From assembly GCA_964439835.1 (NCBI GenBank), contig CAYTPQ010000022.1, positions 1-51,302 on the forward strand: DNA of 51,302 bases, written 5' to 3'. A program made the translations under genes and the position numbers. The stretch's first letter is position 1. Each line of letters opens with the position of its first letter. The DNA comes from JAGNLM01 sp964439835. Lineage in GTDB: Bacteria; Pseudomonadota; Gammaproteobacteria; JAABTG01. Positions 45,580-51,302 of this stretch are shown in pieces. Under the pieces are notes generated by a model. It saw only the letters and a list, made by a program, of their open reading frames with translations, was not told where the DNA came from and did not search any database.

Positions 45580-46050
45580 ATGAACCACAACATCTTCCTT
45601 GGCGTTGCCCACACCGCCGCGCTCTGCGCGTTGGCCTTTCCGGCCGTGGGTGGCGACGTTCCCCCAGGCGCGGTCGCGCTGACACCGTCCCAGTTGAACT
45701 GGAAGCCTGCGGGCCAACCGGGCCGGGAGAGCGCGGCACTGTTCGGCGACTCGAAGGCACCAGGGCCGTACGTCGAGCGCGTGCGGTATCCGCCGCACTT
45801 CGTGCTCCAGCCCCACTCGCACCCCGAGCAACGGACCTACACGATCCTCTCGGGGACCTGGTACATCGGCTACGGCGACACGTTCGACGAGAGCAAGCTC
45901 CAGGCGCTTCCCGCGGGGAGCTTCTATGTCGAGCCAGCTGGCGTGAGCCACTTCGTCGCGAGCAAGGATGAGCCAGTCATCTTTCAGCTGAGCGGCACCG
46001 GTCCGACCGCCACCCACTTCGTGGACCCGGCGCACGCACCAAAGAAGTGA
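45580..46050 (+). CDS. Exported cupin-domain protein
   Basis: 156 residues. Signal peptide (MNHNIFLGVAHTAALCALAFPAVGG), then a cupin core: FVLQPHSHPEQRTYTILSGTWYIGYGDTFDE, LPAGSFYVEPAGVSHFVASKDEPVIFQLSGTGPTATHFVDPA. His residues in PHSHPE and SHF likely bind a metal. ATG with GGAG. Possibly under the FNR-type box; substrate unknown. Confidence 0.85.
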   Translation: MNHNIFLGVAHTAALCALAFPAVGGDVPPGAVALTPSQLNWKPAGQPGRESAALFGDSKAPGPYVERVRYPPHFVLQPHSHPEQRTYTILSGTWYIGYGDTFDESKLQALPAGSFYVEPAGVSHFVASKDEPVIFQLSGTGPTATHFVDPAHAPKK

Positions 46051-46858
46051 CGCAAGGCGCCATCGGCTGACCAACGGAGACCCTGCTCGACAAGTATTGG
46101 CGCCAAGCTCGAGCCGAACGCCGGCGACACGCCCATCGTCGCAGTCGCTTCCGCTGTTGAAGCGATCAACGCTGTCGTCATCTTGGACCCCCCGTGGGAG
46201 GCTTTCTACCTCAACCTCTACGACCCCTCTCACCCGAAGGATCTCCGCTTCCAGGGGCGCGCCGTGTTCGGGGAGGGCCCTCATCAGCCCTCGACCAGTA
46301 TGCTGTGGGTGCAATTCGACTGGCTGGACCCGAGCTGGGGAGTGATCTACAGCCCGGCGTGGGGGTTCCCCATCAGCTGGGGTACCAGTGCCGTCGTCGA
46401 TGCCTCGTGGACGATCGCTTTCTGCCCGGAACAGGTCAGCCTGCATCTGGCGACGGACACGCCCACGGGCGGCAGCGTCAACGTCGCGGGACAGTTCACG
46501 CATGAATGCCGGCTCGCTCCGCCTCCAGGGGGCCCTGCGGCTGTTCCTCGACGCCAACGCCTTACCGACCAGCCTCTGGGTGGGCTTCGGCGGTGCCATT
46601 CTGCTTCCTGAGCCCGGTCAGCCGGAGCTGCCGCTGTTCGCGTTTCCGGCTGAGACGCTCGCTCCGGACGTCCCGGACCCCGGCCCGCCCGAGATCGCGC
46701 TCGCCCTGCTGGGCGTGACCGGCGCCATCCTCCCCAACCCCGGTCCGCCGGAGCTACCACTGTTTGCCTTCGCCAGCCCGGGTACGCGGGTGGGCACCCT
46801 GCGCATCGAGGTGTCCCGCGTCCCGGAGACCCCGCCCGCAAGGCGGGGTTCTCTTTGA
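46051..46858 (+). pseudogene. Broken gene, unknown surface-like protein
   Basis: One frame is open from the cupin stop to 46611 and encodes Trp-rich sequence (WVQFDWLDPSWGVIYSPAWGFPISWG ... GGSVNVAGQFTHEC) with no good start. From about 46502 a different frame becomes protein-like (LRLFLDANALPTSLWVGFGGAILLPEPGQPELPLFAF, then a related PNPGPPELPLFAF copy) and runs to 46858, inside a terminator. A frameshift near 46510 and a lost start would explain it. Two separate genes are an alternative. Confidence 0.4.
46830..46856 (+). terminator. Rho-independent-like terminator
   Basis: CCCCGCC-CGCAA-GGCGGGG followed by TTCTCTTT. The same stem and tail occur at 51159-51185. Confidence 0.7.
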
Positions 46859-46900
46859 CGAGCCTCGTGAATGGCCGCTTCCGGCAACCGTGAACGGCAG
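46830..46900. repeat. 71-bp repeat, copy 1 (terminator plus GGCCGCTTCCGGCAACC block)
   Basis: Colinear over exactly 71 bases with 51159-51229; differences are mainly in the hairpin loop. Shared core: CCTCGTGAATGGCCGCTTCC and GGCAACCGTG. Confidence 0.8.
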
Positions 46901-47052
46901 CGTATGGCCCGTCGCACTCGTTGGCAGCAGCCCCCCCTGATCGCCGGGTTCCGACTCCGCCCTGCCGGGAAACTTAACACCTGTCGAGGACCTCCCGGCG
47001 CAGGCTCCCGGGGCCGAGGGTCGCCGATGCGGCACCTCGCTGCCGTTCAGGA

Positions 47053-47195
47053 GGCCGGGCGGCCCGGACGGCAGTAGCACCTGCGACTGCGGACCTCCGG
47101 GGTCGGGCGGCTACCGGGCGGTCCCGACCCCCTCCGGACATTTTGAGGCATCGGCCGAACTGGCGAACATCTCGCCAGCACCAGGGGTGCCGAGA
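47053..47195. repeat. Dispersed non-coding repeat, copy 2
   Basis: Partner of 43108-43255. The stretch 46859-47246 contains no gene and consists largely of the two repeat families. Confidence 0.65.
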
Positions 47196-47246
47196 GACGG
47201 GCTCCGGCCTGTGCCAGTTGACGACCCGCAGGTAGGCAGCGTCGAT

Positions 47247-47825
47247 TCAGGGGGTCTTCAGCCGCTCGCGCAGGAGCATCTCCATCAGGATCAACCGGTT
47301 CTCCATGCGGTCGATGCGAGCCATCAGGTCGCGGTGAAAAGCCTCGTCGTCCACGTCGTGCCCACTGTGGCCGCCTCCCATCATCCCGCCGCGGCCGCCC
47401 ATCATCTTGCAGCCGCCCATCCCTCGGCCCATGCCACTGCCGTGGGCCATGCCGCCTGCCGCTGCCGCCCCGTGGGCTTCGTGCCCACCGGGGATGCCGT
47501 CCCGGTCCCGGTCCACCGGACCCGCACCGTGCATCATCCCGCGAGGCATCGTCTCGGCCGCCGGCGCAGGCGCGGCGGCAGACGCCGCAGACGTGGGGAC
47601 GGGTGCCGTGGACGCTGTCGCGGCTGCATCGGCGGCGGCTCCGGTGGGCGGCTGGCCGCTCGTCGGACCGGGGGCGGGGGCGGGAGCGGGAGCGGGAGCG
47701 GACATCATCATGCCGTGGCCGGCGTGAGGGTCAGCGGCTGTACCCGGCGGGGCTCCGGCCTGCTGGGCCAGGGTGGGCAGGGCCAGGGCCAGGGTGCCCA
47801 GGAACGCCGCGGTGCGTGTGTTCAT
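47247..47825 (-). CDS. Exported His/Met-rich protein, possible metal binder
   Basis: 192 residues from ATG 47825 with AGAGGAGGGA. Signal peptide MNTRTAAFLGTLALALPTLAQQ. The mature protein has HAGHGMMMSAPAPAPAPAP, an Ala/Pro linker, MPRGMMHGAG, a DRDRDGIPGG calcium-loop-like stretch, HGSGMGRGMGGCKMMGGRGGMMGGGHSGHD, and a C-terminal helix (DDEAFHRDLMARIDRMENRLILMEMLLRERL). His/Met clusters suggest periplasmic copper or similar metal binding, by inference. Confidence 0.75.
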   Translation of the reverse strand: MNTRTAAFLGTLALALPTLAQQAGAPPGTAADPHAGHGMMMSAPAPAPAPAPGPTSGQPPTGAAADAAATASTAPVPTSAASAAAPAPAAETMPRGMMHGAGPVDRDRDGIPGGHEAHGAAAAGGMAHGSGMGRGMGGCKMMGGRGGMMGGGHSGHDVDDEAFHRDLMARIDRMENRLILMEMLLRERLKTP

Positions 47826-48036
47826 CGGTCTTCCCTCCTCTGTGGGGTACCCTCTCGGCGGATGGTCGGGGTTCTCGCGGCCCCCTCGGGTGGCAGTTTG
47901 CCCGGGCCGAGATCCCCGCCAATGCCTCTTTGCGCTTCGACCACTCGGCGTCGCGTCCGGGGCGGCGCTCACGAAGAGAGACCCCCTGCGCCCCCTGGAA
48001 CAGGGCCTCGGTCTGCCGTGGTCGGTCGAGCGAGAA

Positions 48037-48053
48037 CGTCGGATATCTTTACA
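48037..48053 (-). promoter_or_regulatory. Motif copy D (TGTAAAG-N4-CCGACG)
   Basis: The minus strand reads TGTAAAGATATCCGACG. It ends 34 bp before the sigma-54 promoter, in the same orientation relative to it as copy C. It could also act on the leftward gene starting at 47825. Confidence 0.6.
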
Positions 48054-48086
48054 TATGCTAACCTCATAATAGTCCAGGCTCCTGAC

Positions 48087-48102
48087 TGGTCAATGAGTTG
48101 CA
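48087..48102 (+). promoter_or_regulatory. Sigma-54 promoter of the PEP-CTERM gene
   Basis: TGGTCAATGAGTTGCA: perfect GG-N10-GC spacing and full TTGCA. The start site near 48113 leaves a 60-base leader. Confidence 0.65.
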
Positions 48103-48172
48103 TTTCCGGCGTGTTTTATGCCGCTGGATAGGAGAGCGTCCGCAGAGGCGTCCTGGCGGAGGAGGAGAAGCC

Positions 48173-51115
48173 ATGGGCACACGGTGGCTCACCGGCGCGC
48201 TGGCGGTCGTTGCGCTCTCGCCTGCCGCCCAGGCGGCGGAGGTGGGCTTCGACGGTAAGTGCGGCACCAAGAGCTGGTTCCAGACCTGCAGTGGCGGGCG
48301 GACCAACTGGGATAACAACGGCCTGCCCGGCATCAACGACGACGTCACCATCGCAGCGGGGGTGGGCCCCGTAGTGTTGGGCTCCGGTGGCGGGGCGCTC
48401 CGCGTTGACCTGCGAAGCCTCACCGCACCCGGTGGCCTGCGGCTCGGCAGCATGGACCTCTCGCTGCAGAAATCCTCCGAGGTTACCGGCCTCCAGTGGG
48501 AGAACGCGGCCATCACCACTGGCGAGAGTTTGGCTACTGGCTTGACGCTCGCCGGAACGAGCGCCTGGCGCACCAACGGCGCGCTACGGGGGTCGCTCTT
48601 GAATGCCCCCCTTCTTGGGCAGTTCGTCAACACCGGCGACCTCGTCATCGAGGCCCGTCCGGGCCTTCTGCAGCGCGCAGTGCTGCGCAACGAGGGTACG
48701 GTCAACCAGCTCGGCTACCTGCTGCTGCACCCGGATGCGGCCATCACGAACGCGAACACGTGGATCCTGGGCGAGAACAATTCGGACATCCTCAGGTTTC
48801 AGTCCACCGATCCACCTGACGCCCGGTTTCTCAACCAGAGCACGCTGCGCAACAAAGCAGGGTCGAGCACGATTGGCGTGAGCTTCGAAGGCACCGCCGG
48901 CTCCCTCGTCGAGGTCACCGCAGGGAAGCTCACGTTCAACGGCGGTGCCAGCTACTCCGGACCCATCGCCGCGTCCAAGGACGCGAGGCTGGTCGCCCAG
49001 GCGCCCGAGGGCGGCGCCCAGACCTTCCGCGGGGAGGTAAGCGTCACCGGAGAAGGCGTCCTCGAGTTGCAGGGCGGTACGGATCGGAAGCACGTGGTCG
49101 AGGGCACGCTCATCAACAGCCTCAAGAGCGCATCCGACCCCTTCCCGGTCTCTGCTGCCGGCGGCCTGCTCCTTAACAATGTGGGTCTCGAGATTGCCAG
49201 CACCGGTTCTGTCGTCAACGTCGGCATCATGCGCTGGGGCGACCAGGGCATCGGCGCGGGGACGGTCCGCGGCGCGGGGGCATTCCAGAATTCGACGCAA
49301 GGCACGCTGCACGTTGGCAGCGCCCTCGGAACCGTGGGGACCGCAACCTTGGGAGCCCGTCTCGAGAACTTCGGTCGCGTTGAGCAGTACCGCACGCTTG
49401 CCCTGGACGCAGATCTGCTTCCCGACCTGGTTGTGATCCAGAACTATGCCGACTGGTTCCTCCTCGACGGTGCTTCCATAGAGCGGCAGGGAGCCACCTC
49501 GGGGACCCGCATTCGCAACTTGGGTAAGTTCGTCGCTTACAGCAGAGACTCCACAGTCGCCGTACCCTTCGACATGGTGGGCGAAGGGACCCTGGTCGCA
49601 CCCGTGGGTGCAGAGGTGAGCCTTCTGGGCGGTGGCCTCTGGTCAAGCCACACGCCACTCCAGGTCGGTGGGGTGGTCCAGCTGAAGGGGCCTAGCTCGA
49701 CGGACCCTCAGAGCTACGTGATCGAAGGTGACAGCCGCTTCGAGCAGTTGCCAGACCTTCCTGTAGAGGATACCTCTCCACCACAGGTCTTCATCGCGAC
49801 CAGCGGAATTCTGCGGGTTGCAGGAACCCTGGTGAACCAAATCGGGAATGATCGGTTTCTGCTTGGTTTCGCGGGAGCTTTGTCCCTCACCGGAGGCAAA
49901 ATTGAGGGGCCGGGTGTTCTCACGAACGACGGACGTATGGACGTCCAGGGCGGGACTCTCGGCACCAATGCGGCCCGGCTGAGGTTGGTAAACAAGCCAG
50001 GCAGCCTTATTCATGAGTGGCTCAGTATCGACGGCGACGTCAACCTCGATGGCCGGATCGAGAACGACGGTTCCCTGCTCATCGGCGACTCAGCGCGGCT
50101 CGCGTTTCATGGCGACTCCACCATCGAGAATTCCGGAACTATGTCCTTCACTGGCGACAATCGGTTGCAACCCGTTGCCCCGGGGGACGGGCAGGTCGTC
50201 AATCGGGCCGGGGCGCGGCTGACGGTGTACGACGGAAGCACCCGGCTGGAGGTCCCGCTGGACAACCAGGGTACGGTGGGGGTCGAGACCGGAACGCTGG
50301 ACATTGCCGGTCCGGTCGCGCAGGTGAGCAACGGCGTGCTGACCGGCGGCACCTGGACGGTGGAGAGGGGCGCCGCCCGCCTCTACATCCGCCAGGAGGA
50401 GATCACCACCATTGGAGCGGGGGCTACCGTCTACCTCGGGAGCGACACGGCAGGAACGGCATTCAACAAGGCAAAGCATATCGAGGGCACCCTGACGGTC
50501 CCTGGCACTATCCAGCGAGACAGCTTCTCGACCGGACCCACGGGCAAGGTCGAGACCCCCAAGCCCGCCGCGGGCCCGCAGCAGCGGATCGAGGTTGCAT
50601 CGTCCTCGGCCGAGCTGGCGAGTGTGCTCTCGGTCCCCGCCGAGACCGTGATCCACCTCGATCTGAACGGCGGGCAGTTCCTGAACGAAGGCACCCTGGT
50701 GCCAGGCGGCAGCGGTGCGACGGGATCCTTCGGGGTCGACGGCGACTTCGTGCAGACCTCGACCGGGGTCCTCCAGATCGACATCGGCACGCTTGAGTAC
50801 GACCAGCTGGTGGTGACCGGTGCCGCCATCCTCGGTGGCATGCTTCAGGTCAGTCTCCTCGACGGCTTCCTCCCCGATCCGCAGCACTCGTTCACCGCCG
50901 TGCTAGCCGCCTCGCTGACGGGTACGTTCGGCAATGCGGTCGATACCCTTCTCCTGCCCGAGGGCAGCTTCCAGGTGACCTATGCCGACGGCGCCGTTGT
51001 GCTCACGGGCTTTGAGCCGGCTGCCGCCGTGCCCCTTCCCGCGACCTTGCCGCTGTTCGCGTCCAGTCTGCTCGGGTTCGCTGCCTTAGGCGCGACCCGG
51101 CGTCGCGCGCTTTGA
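48173..51115 (+). CDS. Large PEP-CTERM surface protein
   Basis: 980 residues from ATG 48173 (AGGAGGAG); an upstream 25-codon extension is not signal-like. Signal peptide MGTRWLTGALAVVALSPAAQAA. Then CSGGRTNWDNNGLPGINDDVTI, and a long beta-helix-like passenger with N.G, LxVxGG and GTLxN turns. The end LPATLPLFASSLLGFAALGATRRRAL has the VPLPA variant motif, a membrane helix and an Arg cluster. This is the exosortase sorting signal. No exosortase is in the window. Probably exported, cleaved and attached to envelope or matrix. A terminator follows. Confidence 0.92.
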   Translation: MGTRWLTGALAVVALSPAAQAAEVGFDGKCGTKSWFQTCSGGRTNWDNNGLPGINDDVTIAAGVGPVVLGSGGGALRVDLRSLTAPGGLRLGSMDLSLQKSSEVTGLQWENAAITTGESLATGLTLAGTSAWRTNGALRGSLLNAPLLGQFVNTGDLVIEARPGLLQRAVLRNEGTVNQLGYLLLHPDAAITNANTWILGENNSDILRFQSTDPPDARFLNQSTLRNKAGSSTIGVSFEGTAGSLVEVTAGKLTFNGGASYSGPIAASKDARLVAQAPEGGAQTFRGEVSVTGEGVLELQGGTDRKHVVEGTLINSLKSASDPFPVSAAGGLLLNNVGLEIASTGSVVNVGIMRWGDQGIGAGTVRGAGAFQNSTQGTLHVGSALGTVGTATLGARLENFGRVEQYRTLALDADLLPDLVVIQNYADWFLLDGASIERQGATSGTRIRNLGKFVAYSRDSTVAVPFDMVGEGTLVAPVGAEVSLLGGGLWSSHTPLQVGGVVQLKGPSSTDPQSYVIEGDSRFEQLPDLPVEDTSPPQVFIATSGILRVAGTLVNQIGNDRFLLGFAGALSLTGGKIEGPGVLTNDGRMDVQGGTLGTNAARLRLVNKPGSLIHEWLSIDGDVNLDGRIENDGSLLIGDSARLAFHGDSTIENSGTMSFTGDNRLQPVAPGDGQVVNRAGARLTVYDGSTRLEVPLDNQGTVGVETGTLDIAGPVAQVSNGVLTGGTWTVERGAARLYIRQEEITTIGAGATVYLGSDTAGTAFNKAKHIEGTLTVPGTIQRDSFSTGPTGKVETPKPAAGPQQRIEVASSSAELASVLSVPAETVIHLDLNGGQFLNEGTLVPGGSGATGSFGVDGDFVQTSTGVLQIDIGTLEYDQLVVTGAAILGGMLQVSLLDGFLPDPQHSFTAVLAASLTGTFGNAVDTLLLPEGSFQVTYADGAVVLTGFEPAAAVPLPATLPLFASSLLGFAALGATRRRAL

Positions 51116-51158
51116 CCTCTGACGCGCCGCCGGTCCGAGTGCGACCCGCGCCCTGATA

Positions 51159-51185
51159 CCCCGCCCTCGTGGCGGGGTTCTCTTT
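51159..51185 (+). terminator. Terminator of the PEP-CTERM gene
   Basis: CCCCGCC-CTCGT-GGCGGGG then TTCTCTTT, 44 bases after the stop. Confidence 0.8.
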
Positions 51186-51229
51186 GCCGGGCCTCGTGAA
51201 TGGCCGCTTCCGGCAACCGTGAGCGGCAG
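51159..51229. repeat. 71-bp repeat, copy 2
   Basis: Partner of 46830-46900; the terminator stem forms its left part. Confidence 0.8.
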
Positions 51230-51302
51230 GTTCCGGCCGATCAGAGCCTTAGGAGTTTGATCGATACTAACTTGCCAACTTCGTCGGTTGGGATTGGAGC
51301 GA

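Larger units (their letters stand above)
47826..48172. other. Intergenic control region of the PEP-CTERM gene
   Basis: No gene. It holds motif copy D and a sigma-54 promoter reading rightward, and the leader of the leftward His/Met-rich gene. Confidence 0.6.

Overview
The window is high-GC proteobacterial chromosome, most likely a gammaproteobacterium (my guess is Chromatiales or Ectothiorhodospiraceae-like). The evidence is gene order: glnD and map lie divergent to rpsB-tsf-pyrH-frr-uppS-cdsA-dxr-rseP-bamA-skp-lpxD-fabZ-lpxA-lpxB-rnhB, and dnaE follows close by. Coding is dense, with many GTG starts and 4-base stop/start overlaps.

Left flank (1-5300): a large exported protein made of tandem NxxGxxAF-type repeats runs off the left edge. 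It is followed by a gene-poor stretch with regulatory motifs, a small serine recombinase coupled to a frameshifted cupin gene, a controller-like XRE regulator with a C-box-like operator, and a two-gene unit of unknown function.

Integrated element (about 5270-11800): a tyrosine integrase beside tRNA-Thr(TGT), a separate unknown gene, and a tightly coupled leftward cascade of AlpA regulator, two small unknowns, Toprim/RecA-like primase-helicase, small unknowns and a DUF5681 protein. No capsid, conjugation or antibiotic-resistance gene is visible. The layout resembles a phage satellite or a minimal integrative element.

Core region (about 12000-41480): RRM protein, NUDIX hydrolase, a His-Glu-rich unknown, a dynamin-like GTPase, sfsA, a short element with 29-bp perfect inverted ends, moaC divergent to moaD-moaE, glnD-map, and then the long translation, isoprenoid, phospholipid, envelope and lipid A operon ending in rnhB. 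An LpxL-type acyltransferase on the other strand and dnaE follow.

Right flank (41480-51302): small lipoprotein, unknown protein, ParDE toxin-antitoxin pair, orphan receiver fragment, Crp/Fnr regulator with a nearby FNR-type box, exported cupin, a broken gene, an exported His/Met-rich protein and a large PEP-CTERM surface protein. Non-coding repeat families are scattered here.

The most interesting signal is a 17-bp motif, TGTAAAG-N4-C(C/T)GAC(A/G), found at four places. All four lie in the two accessory flanks. Two of them sit 34 and 54 bp upstream of convincing sigma-54 (-24/-12) promoters, one of which drives the PEP-CTERM gene. A third lies upstream of the NxxGxxAF gene. This suggests a sigma-54/enhancer-protein regulon for exported surface proteins.
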